From: Nocardioides marinus
GTDB taxonomy: Bacteria > Actinomycetota > Actinomycetes > Propionibacteriales > Nocardioidaceae
DNA length: 64,000 nucleotides
Direction of reading: 5' to 3'
Assembly: GCF_013408145.1 (NCBI RefSeq)
Contig: NZ_JACBZI010000001.1
Span: 2,494,001 to 2,558,000 of the forward strand
Shown: positions 8,159-21,596 of the stretch, piece after piece
Numbering within the stretch: the stretch's first letter is position 1
Layout of the letters: the number at the start of each line of letters is the position of its first letter
The notes under the pieces: generated by a model
Told to the model about the DNA's origin: nothing
Databases searched by the model: none
Seen by the model: the letters and a program-made list of their open reading frames with translations, nothing else
Position numbers and translations under genes: made by a program

Positions 8159-8214
8159 AGTCAGGGTCGGTGGCCTGGTCCACACTGGCGACCACCACGA
8201 CCCGAGGAGGGACC

Positions 8215-8886
8215 ATGAAGCTGCTGCTGACCTCAGGCGGCGTGAGCGTGCCGAGCATCCGCGAGGAGCTCGTGCGGCTGCTGGGCCAGCCGGTGGAGCA
8301 GAGCACTGCTCTGTGCATCCCCACCGCGATGTACGCCCACCCCTGGGTCGGCATGGGCGAGAAGCCGTGGCGGTTCGTCGCCGGCCGGGAGCAGAACCCG
8401 ATGGTCGACCTCGGGTGGGCGTCCATGGGCCTGCTCGAGCTGACCGCACTGCCCTCCCTCGACCCCGACCTGTGGGTGCCGCGCGTCCGCGAGGTCGACG
8501 CCCTGGTGGTCGCGGGCGGTGACGTGCTCTACCTCGCGCACTGGATGCGTGAGTCGGGCCTCCTCGACCTGCTGCCCGAGCTGGAGGACACCGTCTGGGT
8601 CGGGCTCAGCGCCGGCAGCATGGTGATGACCCCGGAGGTCGGCGAGGACTTCGTCCAGTGGCGCCCACCCTCCGGCGCGAGCGACACCCTGGGGCTGGTC
8701 GACTTCGCGCTCTTCCCGCACCTGGCCCCGGACGGCGAGCCCGGCAACTCCCTGGCCGAGGCGCAGGACTGGTTCGGACGCGTGTCGGCGCCGGCGTACG
8801 TCCTCGACGACCGCAGCGCGGTCGTGGTCGCCGACGGCCGGACCCACGTCGTCTCCGAGGGCACCTGGCACCACTGGGACCGCTGA
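8215..8886 (+). CDS. Peptidase E-like (S51), type 1 glutamine amidotransferase-like protein
   Basis: A 223-residue protein with the S51 nucleophile motif GLSAGS (Ser132) and a GGDVLYL stretch (residues 101-107) characteristic of the family. Peptidase E cleaves Asp-X dipeptides; many relatives have uncertain substrates. The ATG at 8215 follows GAGGAGGGACC, a strong ribosome site, so a longer upstream start was rejected. It stands alone, with the ABC-F gene 159 nt downstream. Confidence 0.8.
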   Translation: MKLLLTSGGVSVPSIREELVRLLGQPVEQSTALCIPTAMYAHPWVGMGEKPWRFVAGREQNPMVDLGWASMGLLELTALPSLDPDLWVPRVREVDALVVAGGDVLYLAHWMRESGLLDLLPELEDTVWVGLSAGSMVMTPEVGEDFVQWRPPSGASDTLGLVDFALFPHLAPDGEPGNSLAEAQDWFGRVSAPAYVLDDRSAVVVADGRTHVVSEGTWHHWDR

Positions 8887-8891
8887 GCCGG

Positions 8892-8931
8892 ACGAAAACA
8901 GGTGGCGCGGGGGCGCGGCCGCTCCTAGCGT
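8892..8931 (+). promoter_or_regulatory. Candidate promoter of the ABC-F gene, with A-rich upstream tract
   Basis: A -10-like TAGCGT (8926-8931) has a weak -35 (TGGCGC, 8903-8908, 17-nt spacer) preceded immediately by an AAAACAG tract (8895-8901). An A-rich tract abutting the -35 is the mark of WhiB7-activated promoters in actinobacteria, and ABC-F genes are frequent WhiB7 targets. The sequence fit is moderate. Confidence 0.35.
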
Positions 8932-9045
8932 GGCGTCGTCCCACCCCCTCCCGGCAGGAGTCGCCGTTGCTCGTGTGAGTACGCCGCCCCCGACCCGACC
9001 GCAGGCACGCGGCCGGGTCGCCCGACGTCCACACCCCGGAGCGAC

Positions 9046-10658
<1,613 letters not shown>

Positions 10659-10677
<19 letters not shown>

Positions 10678-11954
10678 CCCACGAACCCGTCCTCGCGCGT
10701 GCCCGGCGGGACGGCGAACAGCGCCGACCCGGTGACCTTGAGGTACTCCATCAGTGCGTCGTGGCGGGCCATCGCGCTCTGGATCGGGATGAAGTGGGTG
10801 TCGGGGTCGCGGACGTAGGCGAGGAAGAACAGCCCGGCGTCGAGCCCGCCCAGGGCGTCGGTGCCGTCCACGAAGTTGTAGCCGCGGCGCAGCATCCGTG
10901 CCCCGCCGTGGAGGTCGGGGTGCACCACCCGCACGTGGGCGTCCTGGGCGATGACGGTCGTCCCGTTGCTGCCGGGCATGTCGAGGTCGGGCGCGGTGTG
11001 CTCCTCCCCGCCCGACAGCGGGGCGCCGGTGCCCTTGGTGCGGCCGATGAAGTCCTCCTGGTCCCCCAGGGGCTGGCGGTCCCACACCTCGATGGTCATG
11101 TTGATCCGGCGCGCGACGAGGTAGGAGCCGCCGGCCAGCCAGTCGCCGGGCGACTCCCCCGCACCCACCCACACGTGCTCGTCGAGGGCCGCGGTCTCCT
11201 CGGCCTTCACGTTGGCGGTGCCGTCCTTGAAGCCGAAGAGGTTGCGGGGTGTCTCCTGTGCGGTCGAGGTCGTCGACGTGCGGCCGAAGCCGAGCTGGCT
11301 CCATCGGACCGCCACCGTGCCGAAGCCGATGCGGGCCAGGTTGCGGATCGCGTGCACCGCGACCTGGGGGTCCTGGGCGCAGGCCTGGACGCACAGGTCC
11401 CCGCCGGAGCGGGCCGGGTCGAGCGTGTCGCCCGGGAAGTGCGGCAGCTCGCGCAGCACCTCGGGCCGCCGGTCCGCCAGCCCGAAGCGGTCCCGCCCCT
11501 CGGCGTCGCGGAAGAGCCCCGGCCCGAACCCGATGGTGACGGTCAGCCCGCCGGGCGGCAGGCCGATCGCCTCCCCGGTGTCGTCGGGCGGGAGGTTCGT
11601 CGCACCCCCGACCGCGCCGATCGGCCCGGCGTCGAGTCCCTGCGTCATCCGCTCGGCCGCCTCGGTCCAGCGGCGCAGCAGGTCGACCAGCGCCGCGCGG
11701 TCCTCGGTGATGACGTCGAAGGCCGCGAAGTGCAGACGGTCCTGCGCCGGCGTGGTGATGCCGGCCTGGTGCACGCCGCGGAAGGGGTACAACGCCGCGA
11801 CCGACCCCGCTGCCGACCCTGCGACCGACCCCGCGGACCCGGCCGGGTCCGCGGGCGAGCGCCCGACGGCGTACCCCCCGGCCGCGAGACCGCCACCGGC
11901 CAGCCCGGCGGTGATGCCCCCGAGGAGCCCACGACGCGAGAGACCCATTGCCAT
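10659..11954 (-). CDS. efeB: Tat-exported DyP-type heme peroxidase, iron uptake protein EfeB
   Basis: A 431-residue protein with a twin-arginine signal ([17 protein letters not shown], residues 5-21), a repetitive Gly/Ala/Ser spacer, then the DyP domain with the GFKDG motif (catalytic Asp) and a downstream AHVR heme-ligand stretch. In the EfeUOB ferrous iron system EfeB is the periplasmic or extracellular heme protein. The ATG at 11952-11954 starts 10 nt after the efeO stop, so it is the third gene of the operon. The last 19 nt overlap the tail of the convergent ABC-F gene. Confidence 0.92.
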
Positions 11955-11964
11955 GACGACCGGC

Positions 11965-13155
11965 TCAGGCCAGGACCGCTGCGGTGAGCCGCGACAGCGG
12001 CTCGGACAGCGCGTTGACGGCGTTGGCGAGCTCCTTGACCTCGGCCGGCGACAGCTCGTCGTAGGACACGAACCCGTCCTCACCGACACGGTGCTGGTCG
12101 AGCAGCGCCTCGAGCTCGGCGAAGCGGTCGTCGAGCTCGGTCGCCAGGGCGGGGTCCTTGGTCTCGAGGATCGGCGCGACGCCCTCGAAGCCCACCCGGG
12201 CGCCGTCGACGTTGGCCTGGAAGTCGTAGAGGTCGGTCCGCGACCAGTACTCCTCCTCGCCGGTCACCTTGCCGGTCGCGACCTCCTCCAGCAGCCCGCG
12301 CGAGCCGTTGGCGATCTGGTCGACGGTGAAGTCGAGCTGCTGGATGCGCGCGTCGAGCTTCTCGGTGTTGGCCAGCAGGTCCTGGGCGAACTCCTCGCGC
12401 TCGGCGTCGCCGAGCGGGGCGTAGCCCTCGGCGCGCTCGGGCCACAGGTCCTTCTCGATCCGGTGCCAGCCGGTCCACTCCTGGCCGGGCTCGAGGTCGG
12501 CCTCGCGCAGGTCCATCTTGGGGTCGAGGTCGCCGAAGGACTCGGCGACGGTCTCGATGCGCTCCCAGTGGACGCGGGCGAGCGGGTAGAGCTCGCGGGC
12601 CGCGTCGTCGTCGCCGGCCTCGTAGAGGTCGACGAACTCGCGCGTCCGCTCGAGGAGCTGGTCGGACTGGTCGCGCACGTAGGTCGCGTACGACGTCAGC
12701 GCCTGCTCCACCAGCGCCTGCTCGTCCGCGGACACCTCGACCTCCTCGCCGGAGTCGGTCACCGTGAAGGCGGCCCGGATGCCCTCGCCTGTCATCCCCG
12801 GCTTGCACGCGGTGGTGTAGTCGCCGGCCGGGAGGTTCAGCACGAGCTGGCGGGTGGCCTGTGGGCCGACGTTCTCGACCTCGCCCTTGATGGCCAGGCC
12901 GTCGGCGTCGAGCAGGTAGAACTCGGTGACCTGCGACCCGGCGTTGGAGACGTCGAAGCGCAGCGTGCCGGAGGGGGCCTCGGTCGCCGAGAGCTCGCAG
13001 GCGTCCTCCGACGAGGTCACCGCCACGGTGCGGGCGTCGCCGCCGGCACCGTCGCCGGCGGTGTCGGTGCTCTCGGTGCAGGCCGCGAGCACGGGCAGGG
13101 CGAGCACGGCGAGGACCGCCAGGGCGGGACGGGTGGGGAGCAGGGTCGAGCGCAT
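11965..13155 (-). CDS. efeO: Iron uptake lipoprotein EfeO
   Basis: A 396-residue protein with a lipoprotein signal (LAVLALPVLAAC; Cys25), a cupredoxin-like N-terminal domain and a C-terminal M75/imelysin-like helical domain with the HWERIE and GWHRIEKDLW stretches. EfeO delivers iron to the EfeU channel. A gap of 48 nt separates it from efeU upstream and 10 nt from efeB downstream, consistent with one transcript. The ATG at 13153-13155 is placed directly before a basic N-region and hydrophobic core, as expected for a lipoprotein. Confidence 0.92.
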   Translation of the reverse strand: MRSTLLPTRPALAVLAVLALPVLAACTESTDTAGDGAGGDARTVAVTSSEDACELSATEAPSGTLRFDVSNAGSQVTEFYLLDADGLAIKGEVENVGPQATRQLVLNLPAGDYTTACKPGMTGEGIRAAFTVTDSGEEVEVSADEQALVEQALTSYATYVRDQSDQLLERTREFVDLYEAGDDDAARELYPLARVHWERIETVAESFGDLDPKMDLREADLEPGQEWTGWHRIEKDLWPERAEGYAPLGDAEREEFAQDLLANTEKLDARIQQLDFTVDQIANGSRGLLEEVATGKVTGEEEYWSRTDLYDFQANVDGARVGFEGVAPILETKDPALATELDDRFAELEALLDQHRVGEDGFVSYDELSPAEVKELANAVNALSEPLSRLTAAVLA

Positions 13156-13203
13156 AGGGATGCCTTTCGTGGCAGCGGGTGTGGTGGAGCGGTCGGGGCG
13201 GGA

Positions 13204-14064
13204 TCAGGCGGCGGCGGGCGCACCGGCCGGGAGGCGGGGGCGGCGCACGCGGCGTAAGAACAGGGCCAGGACGGGCACGACGTAGAGCAGCCAGACGGCG
13301 GCCTCGAGCCAAGTGGTCTGCGGGGAGAGGTTGAGGGTGCCCTTGAGCAGGGTGCCGACCCAGGTGCCGGGGCCGATCACGTCGGAGACGTCGAAGGCGT
13401 AGGAGTGCAGGCCGGGCAGCAGGGCGGCCTCCTGCAGGTCGTGGAAGCCGTAGGCGAGCACGCCGGCGGCGACGAAGACCAGCAGGACCCCGGTCCAGGT
13501 GAAGAACCGGGTCAGGTCGATGCTGATCGCCCCGCGGTAGAGCAGGTAGCCCAGGAGCACGGCCACGGCGATGCCGAGCAGGGCGGCCAGGATCGGGGTG
13601 GCCGTCTGCTCCCCCGCGGTTCCGCCGGTGGCCTGGCGGGTGTTGCTGTAGAGGATCAGCGTGGTCTCGAGGCCCTCGCGGCCGACCGCGAGCACGGCGA
13701 CGAGGACGAGCGCCCACCCGCTGCCTCCGGCGGCCTGGTCCACCTGGCCGCGGAGCGTGGCGCCGATGGTGCGGGCCGCGGTGGCCATCCAGAAGATCAT
13801 CCAGGTGACGAAGGCCGCGGCCACGATGGACAGCGCCCCGCCGACCAGCTCCTGGGTCTGGAAGGTGAGCTGGCGCGACTGGAGGCCGAGCCCGACGGTG
13901 ATCGCCGCGCAGAGGGCCACGACGAGCCCCACGCCGAGCCAGATCCGCGGCAGCAGGTGGCGTCGGTCGCTCTTGACCAGGTAGGCCACGAGGATGCTCA
14001 CGACCAGCGCGGCCTCGAGGCCCTCACGCAGTCCGATCAGGAAGTTGCCCAGCACAAGCACCAC
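13204..14064 (-). CDS. efeU: Iron permease EfeU (FTR1 family)
   Basis: A 286-residue, seven-span membrane protein with both REGLE iron-binding motifs of the OFeT/FTR1 family: IGLREGLEAALVV at residues 10-22 and VGREGLETTLILY in the middle. It is the membrane channel of EfeUOB. GTG 14062-14064 is listed; the next GTG codon (14059-14061) is equally likely. The promoter region carries a DtxR/IdeR-type iron box, so repression by iron is expected. Confidence 0.92.
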   Translation of the reverse strand: MVLVLGNFLIGLREGLEAALVVSILVAYLVKSDRRHLLPRIWLGVGLVVALCAAITVGLGLQSRQLTFQTQELVGGALSIVAAAFVTWMIFWMATAARTIGATLRGQVDQAAGGSGWALVLVAVLAVGREGLETTLILYSNTRQATGGTAGEQTATPILAALLGIAVAVLLGYLLYRGAISIDLTRFFTWTGVLLVFVAAGVLAYGFHDLQEAALLPGLHSYAFDVSDVIGPGTWVGTLLKGTLNLSPQTTWLEAAVWLLYVVPVLALFLRRVRRPRLPAGAPAAA

Positions 14065-14071
14065 CGTAAGG

Positions 14072-14090
14072 CATAGGTAAGCCTTGCCTC
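14072..14090 (-). promoter_or_regulatory. DtxR/IdeR-type iron box before efeU
   Basis: The plus strand reads CATAGGTAAGCCTTGCCTC, a 19-bp near-palindrome matching the actinobacterial iron-box pattern (TTAGGnnAGnCTnnCCTAA-like). It ends 8 nt before the efeU GTG and would cover the -10 region, as expected for iron-dependent repression. Confidence 0.8.
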
Positions 14091-14141
14091 ACTAAGGGTG
14101 CCCTGTCTCACAGTGCGGTGGGCCGGAGCACGGCCCGGCGG

Positions 14142-14849
14142 TCAGCAGGTGCCGTCGACACCACACACGTCGGCGTCCCCGCCGGCGACGACCTCGACCG
14201 TGGGCCGGGACTCCTCCCAGGCCTGCTGCAGCACCCGGGCGAACACGTCGGTGGGCTGGGCACCGGACACGGCGTACCGCCCGCCCACGACGAAGAACGG
14301 CACACCGCTCACGCCGAGGTCCATGGCGGCGTCGATGTCGGCGACCACGGCGTCGGCGTACTCCTCACCCGACAGCACCTCGTCGACCCGCTCGGCGTCC
14401 AGGCCCACCGACAGCGCCTCGCGGCGCAGCACGACGTGGTCCCCGACGTCCTGGGCGTCCTCGAAGTACGCCGAGAGCAGCGACTCCTTGAGGGTGGCCT
14501 GGAGCGCGGGGCCGCCCTCCGCGAGCGCGAGGTGCAGCAGTCGGTGGGCGTCGATGGTGCGCGTGTGCAGGGTCTCCTGCAACCGGAAGGCCAGGCCCTC
14601 CTCGGCGGCGAGGTCGGTGAGCTGCTGCTGCATCTGCCGCATCTCCGCCTCGCTGCGGCCGTACTTGCGCGCGAGCACCGGCGTGGTCAGCTCGTGGCCG
14701 TGCTGCGGGGCGGAGGGGTCGAGCTGGAAGGACCGGTAGACGACCTCCACCTGCTCGCCGTGCTCGAAGTCGGCCAGCGCGGCCTCCAGGCGGCGCTTCC
14801 CCACGAAGCACCACGGGCACACGACGTCACTCCAGATCTCGACCTTCAC
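14142..14849 (-). CDS. DsbA/FrnE-family thioredoxin-fold oxidoreductase
   Basis: A 235-residue protein with active-site CPWC at residues 11-14 (SDVVCPWCFVGKRRLE) and the cis-Pro loop SGVPFFVV near residue 187, the DsbA/HCCA-isomerase-like fold. FrnE-type proteins are cytosolic disulfide oxidoreductases or isomerases; no signal peptide is present here. Three further Cys are absent from the core, but the tail ends CGVDGTC. It stands alone, divergent from the ABC transporter. Confidence 0.85.
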   Translation of the reverse strand: MKVEIWSDVVCPWCFVGKRRLEAALADFEHGEQVEVVYRSFQLDPSAPQHGHELTTPVLARKYGRSEAEMRQMQQQLTDLAAEEGLAFRLQETLHTRTIDAHRLLHLALAEGGPALQATLKESLLSAYFEDAQDVGDHVVLRREALSVGLDAERVDEVLSGEEYADAVVADIDAAMDLGVSGVPFFVVGGRYAVSGAQPTDVFARVLQQAWEESRPTVEVVAGGDADVCGVDGTC

Positions 14850-14998
14850 GCAGGGTCCAACCGACCCGCTCGGACGGCCATTCCGCCCCTGAGGTGAAGA
14901 AGTGGTGAAGGTCAGGGTCGTCTCGGGGTCGGACCGGGGGCCGGGTCCGAGTCGCTCCCCGATGTGCCGGGCCCCCTCCCCACGCCAGGCTCGGTGCC

Positions 14999-15904
14999 AT
15001 GATCGAACTCCTCGAGCTGACCAAGCGCTACGGCGAGCACCTCGCCGTCGACCACGTCTCGTTCACCGCCCTCCCCGGGCGCGTGACCGGGTTCCTCGGC
15101 CCCAACGGCGCCGGCAAGTCCACCTCGCTGCGCATCCTGAGCGGCCTCACCCCGGCCACGACGGGCACCGCGACCGTCCTGGGCCGCCGGTACGCCGACC
15201 TGCCCGACCCGGGCCGCGAGATCGGCGTCCTGCTCGACGCCTCCGCCCAGCACGCGGGCCGCACCGGCCGCGAGGTGCTGCGGGTCGCCCAGGAGACTAT
15301 GGGCCTGCCCCGTGCTCGGGTCGAGGAGATGCTCCACCTCGTCTCGCTCACCGACGACGAGGCCAAGCGCCGCGTCCGGGACTACTCCCTGGGCATGCGC
15401 CAGCGCCTCGGCCTGGCCACCGCCCTCCTCGGCGACCCTGCGGTGCTGGTCCTCGACGAGCCCGCCAACGGCCTGGACCCGGCCGGCATCCGCTGGATGC
15501 GCGACCTGCTGCGCGGCCACGCCGAGCGCGGCGGCACCGTGCTGCTCTCCTCGCACCTGCTGCACGAGATCGAGGTCATCGCCGACGACATCGTGGTCAT
15601 CGGCCAGGGTCGCGTGGTCGCGCAGGGCACCAAGGAGGAGCTGCTCCACGACGACCGCACCCTGGTGCGTGCCGCCGAGGTCGGCGCCCTGGCCGCCGCC
15701 CTCCAGCAGGCCGGCTGGACCGTCGAGCGGGTCGACCCCGCCGACCCCACCGCCGGCCTGCGCACCGACGCCTCCCTCGCCGTGACCGGCCAGGTGGCCC
15801 TCGAGGCCCGGCTCCCCCTGCTCGAGCTCCGCGCCGCCGACGGCGCCGGTCTCGAGGAGATGTTCCTCCAGCTCACCGCCGACACCCAGCGAGAGGCCGC
15901 CTGA
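14999..15904 (+). CDS. ABC transporter ATP-binding protein (exporter type)
   Basis: A 301-residue ATPase with Walker A GPNGAGKST (34-42), signature YSLGMRQR (about 130-137), Walker B VLVLDEPANGLDPAG and switch SSHLLHE. It resembles the CcmA/BcrA-type drug or lipid exporter group. A -10-like CAGGCT (14986-14991) lies 7 nt before the ATG, so the message is probably leaderless. The stop TGA shares its A with the ATG of the permease. Confidence 0.88.
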   Translation: MIELLELTKRYGEHLAVDHVSFTALPGRVTGFLGPNGAGKSTSLRILSGLTPATTGTATVLGRRYADLPDPGREIGVLLDASAQHAGRTGREVLRVAQETMGLPRARVEEMLHLVSLTDDEAKRRVRDYSLGMRQRLGLATALLGDPAVLVLDEPANGLDPAGIRWMRDLLRGHAERGGTVLLSSHLLHEIEVIADDIVVIGQGRVVAQGTKEELLHDDRTLVRAAEVGALAAALQQAGWTVERVDPADPTAGLRTDASLAVTGQVALEARLPLLELRAADGAGLEEMFLQLTADTQREAA

Positions 15905-16740
15905 TGACCACCCTGACCACCACCTCGGTCCCGGCCGGCTCCCCGAGCACGCCGACCACCTCGTCGTACGCCGACCGCCCGGCCCCGCCGCCCATCCCCT
16001 TCGCCCGGCTGCTCAAGGTCGAGATGCGCAAGATGTTCGACACCCGCTCCGGCCTGTGGCTGATGGCGTCGGTGGCGATCCTCTCGGTGCTCGCCAGCGC
16101 CGCGGTCGTGCTGTGGGCCCCGGAGGAGGAGGTGACCTACGGGTCCTTCGCGGGCGCCGTCGGCATCCCGATGGCGATCATCCTCCCGGTGATCGCGATC
16201 CTCTCGGTGACCTCCGAGTGGAGCCAGCGCACCGGGCTCACGACCTTCACGCTCGTCCCGCACCGCGGCCGCGTCCTGGCCGCCAAGACGGTCAACGCCG
16301 TCGCCGTCGCGGTCGTCGGCATGGCCGTCGCCGCCGTCGTCGGCGCGGTCGGCAACCTCGTGGGCTCGGCCCTCAACGGCACCGACGTGGTGTGGGACAT
16401 CAGCGTCTCCGACTTCGCCGCGATCGTGCTGGCCAACGTCCTCGGCGTCCTGATCGGCTTCATGCTCGGCGTCGTGCTGCGCTCCTCGCCGGCGGCGCTG
16501 GTGGGCTACCTGGTCTACGTCTACGTGCTGACCGGGCTGACCTTCACCCTGGCCGCCGCGCAGGAGTGGTTCGCCGACCTGCAGCCGTGGGTGGACTTCA
16601 ACTACACCCAGGGCGCGCTGTTCGAGGGCTGGAGCAACACCGGGGAGTACTGGGCCCAGCTCGGTGTCACCTCGCTGCTGTGGCTGGTGCTGCCGCTGGC
16701 CGTCGGCTCCTGGCGGATGCTGCGCTCCGAGGTGAAGTAG
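15904..16740 (+). CDS. ABC transporter permease
   Basis: A 278-residue protein with a Pro/Ser/Thr-rich cytosolic N-terminus (about 35 residues), then KVEMRKMFDTRSGLWLM, a stretch typical of ABC-2-type permeases, followed by six hydrophobic segments. It starts at the ATG whose A is the last base of the ATPase stop, so the two are translationally coupled. Substrate unknown; BcrA/B-like peptide export is one option. Confidence 0.85.
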   Translation: MTTLTTTSVPAGSPSTPTTSSYADRPAPPPIPFARLLKVEMRKMFDTRSGLWLMASVAILSVLASAAVVLWAPEEEVTYGSFAGAVGIPMAIILPVIAILSVTSEWSQRTGLTTFTLVPHRGRVLAAKTVNAVAVAVVGMAVAAVVGAVGNLVGSALNGTDVVWDISVSDFAAIVLANVLGVLIGFMLGVVLRSSPAALVGYLVYVYVLTGLTFTLAAAQEWFADLQPWVDFNYTQGALFEGWSNTGEYWAQLGVTSLLWLVLPLAVGSWRMLRSEVK

Positions 16741-16753
16741 CCGCCCGATGCCG

Positions 16754-16800
16754 GACCGGAGGGTGTGTCGTGAGAGGGGTTCACGACACACCCTCCGGTC
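16754..16800. terminator. Perfect 20-bp hairpin between the ABC permease and the AbiEi-like gene (repeat copy 1)
   Basis: Left arm GACCGGAGGGTGTGTCGTGA (16754-16773), 7-nt loop, right arm 16781-16800, fully complementary. It sits 13 nt after the permease stop and contains the last codons and stop of the leftward gene. A diverged copy lies at 17831-17877. Confidence 0.8.
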
Positions 16801-17761
16801 GCATGCCACAGGCCGCACCGCACGCCGTGGGCGGGCCCGTCCACCCGCGCAGCGCCAGCACACCGCCGACCGTGACGGCCAGGCGGCAGGGCTCGAGCAC
16901 CTGCTGCCATCCGATGCGCAGCGTGACGTCGCCGCGCGCGGCGGCCTCCAGGTCGCGCTCGAGGTCCGCCCAGCGGTCCAGGGCCCGGCTGTGGCCCAGC
17001 CGCCCGTCCAGCTCGATGTTCGTCCGGTACGCCGAATAGCGCACGTCCCGGAACACCGCACGACCCGCGACCGCGTCCCACGCCTGTCGGACGCCACGCG
17101 GCAGTGCGTGCCGACGCTCGACGTCTCGCAGGTAGCGACGCTCCAGAGGCGACTCGGCCCCCGACTCGACGTCACGCACGACGTCGAGCAGCAGCCGCCG
17201 ACGCGGGAGCCTGCGCTGCTCGACCAGCACGTCCTCCAGCCTCGCCGGCACGGTCAGGCCCTCCCGCACCACGTCGGCGAGCACCGCCACGGCCTCGTCG
17301 TCGCCGCGAGCACGCGAGGCGACCATGAGGGCGGCGTGCTCCACCCGCAGGCGGGGCGGAGAGGCCCGGGGCAGGGCTGCGGCATCGAGACCCCGCAGCT
17401 GCACCGCCCTGACCCCGGGCACGGCATCGAGACGGCGGCCGTGCGGCACGGCGATCTCGACGACGCGGCGCTCCCGGTCCCAGCCGTCGCCGCCGCACGA
17501 CCAGCCGGCACGCGACCCGCCGGCGCGCAGGGCCGACCGACCGGCCAGGACCGACCCCGGGTGGAGCAGCAGAGCGGCCCACTCCTCCTGCGCCGTCGAG
17601 AGACGACCCGTGTGGTCGACGTAGACCCCGTCACCCACCCGCACCCACTCGCGACGGCGCACCCGTCGCGCGACGAGCACCTCGCTCATGCCCGCGGCCA
17701 GCACCTGTCGTCGTGAGACCACCCCGGCCTGGCGGCGCAGCAGCCGATCGATCGCGTCCAT
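16781..17761 (-). CDS. AbiEi-type antitoxin domain / DUF559-like protein (326 aa)
   Basis: The N-terminus (residues 1-60, IDRLLRRQAGVVSRRQVLAAGMSEVLVARRVRRREWVRVGDGVYV) is the winged-helix domain seen in type IV antitoxin AbiEi. The C-terminus (about 225-290) has a restriction-like DUF559 pattern (FRDVRYSAYRTNIELDGRLGH). Such fusions are common in actinobacteria, generally without an adjacent toxin; no AbiEii nucleotidyltransferase gene is present here. The last residues GMRPEGVS and the stop lie in the hairpin repeat at 16754-16800, and a related hairpin lies just upstream of its ATG. Function unknown. Confidence 0.75.
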   Translation of the reverse strand: MDAIDRLLRRQAGVVSRRQVLAAGMSEVLVARRVRRREWVRVGDGVYVDHTGRLSTAQEEWAALLLHPGSVLAGRSALRAGGSRAGWSCGGDGWDRERRVVEIAVPHGRRLDAVPGVRAVQLRGLDAAALPRASPPRLRVEHAALMVASRARGDDEAVAVLADVVREGLTVPARLEDVLVEQRRLPRRRLLLDVVRDVESGAESPLERRYLRDVERRHALPRGVRQAWDAVAGRAVFRDVRYSAYRTNIELDGRLGHSRALDRWADLERDLEAAARGDVTLRIGWQQVLEPCRLAVTVGGVLALRGWTGPPTACGAACGMRPEGVS

Positions 17762-17830
17762 GTCCCGATCGTGCGCGGGCGTGACGCCGCACGGAGGGCT
17801 CGCGGCCGGTGCTGTGGAGGGCGGTGCTCG

Positions 17831-17877
17831 GACCGGAGGGTGTGCAGTGAAAGGGGGTCACGGCAGAGCCTCCGGTT
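17831..17877. repeat. Diverged copy of the 16754-16800 hairpin
   Basis: Arms 17831-17850 and 17858-17877 pair at 16 of 20 positions around a 7-nt loop. The left arm (GACCGGAGGGTGTGCAGTGA) differs from copy 1 at two bases, and the base pattern after the right arm (GCAGGCC versus GCATGCC) also matches, so these are direct repeats of the same element flanking the AbiEi-like gene. Confidence 0.75.
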
Positions 17878-17898
17878 GCAGGCCGCCGGCGTACGACG

Positions 17899-17936
17899 CA
17901 CGAGAGCCGAGCCCCGGGAGGGACTCGGCTCTCGTG
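17899..17936 (-). terminator. Terminator of the ilvBNC operon
   Basis: CACGAGAGCCGAG (17899-17911) and CTCGGCTCTCGTG (17924-17936) form a perfect 13-bp stem with a 12-nt loop, 58 nt after the ilvC stop. There is no U-run. Confidence 0.75.
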
Positions 17937-17965
17937 GTGCTGCGCGAGGTGGCGCCGGCTCGGCC

Positions 17966-17986
17966 GGAAGGATGCGCCGGCTCGGC
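17966..17986 (-). repeat. Short 3'-end motif shared with the proB 3' end
   Basis: GGAAGGATGCGCCGGCTCGG plus C at 17966-17986 recurs exactly at 57695-57715. In both places it sits 2-8 nt after a leftward stop codon. A related hairpin with arms CCGAGCCGGCGCG / CGCGCCGGCTCGG is at 53484-53524. Confidence 0.75.
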
Positions 17987-17994
17987 GGGGAGCG

Positions 17995-21378
<3,384 letters not shown>

Positions 21379-21440
21379 TCATTTCCTCTCACTGCTCCTG
21401 TCTGCGCCCTGGCGACCGGCGGGCCACCGGGCTGACCCCA

Positions 21441-21475
21441 CAAAAAAGCCCCTCGGCCCTGAAGGCTACGAGGGG
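21441..21475 (-). terminator. Attenuator terminator in the ilvB leader
   Basis: On the minus strand CCCCTCG (21475-21469) pairs with CGAGGGG (21455-21449), with an inner GCC/GGC pairing, followed by CTTTTTTG (21448-21441). It is one of the few classic U-run terminators in the window. It lies between the leader peptide and ilvB, as expected for transcription attenuation. Confidence 0.85.
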
Positions 21476-21503
21476 ACGACGCGCTGGCCGGACGGGGTCG
21501 GTC

Positions 21504-21545
21504 TCAGCCCACGCGTCGCGTGCGTACGAGAAGGTCCTGGCGCAT
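21504..21545 (-). CDS. ilvB leader peptide (13 aa)
   Basis: Minus-strand ORF MRQDLLVRTRRVG, with codons CTT CTC GTA at positions 5-7 and GTG at 12. The ATG is 7 nt after a -10-like ATACCT, so translation is likely leaderless. Following it, GACGCG (overlapping the end of the peptide) can pair with CGCGTC just before the terminator, a plausible pause or competing stem. Leader-peptide attenuation of ilvB is known or predicted in several actinobacteria. Confidence 0.75.
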   Translation of the reverse strand: MRQDLLVRTRRVG

Positions 21546-21552
21546 GTCGCAA

Positions 21553-21580
21553 AGGTATCCCGCCCGTCCACCCACGTCAT
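21553..21580 (-). promoter_or_regulatory. ilvB leader promoter
   Basis: Minus-strand ATGACG (21575-21580) and ATACCT (21553-21558) with a 16-nt spacer. The -10 lies 7 nt before the leader-peptide ATG. Confidence 0.6.
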
Positions 21581-21596
21581 CCGCCGGACTCCCTCG

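Noticed and set aside
16781..17761. AbiEi/AbiEii toxin-antitoxin pair
   Set aside because: Only an AbiEi-like protein is present; no AbiEii nucleotidyltransferase gene lies on either side.
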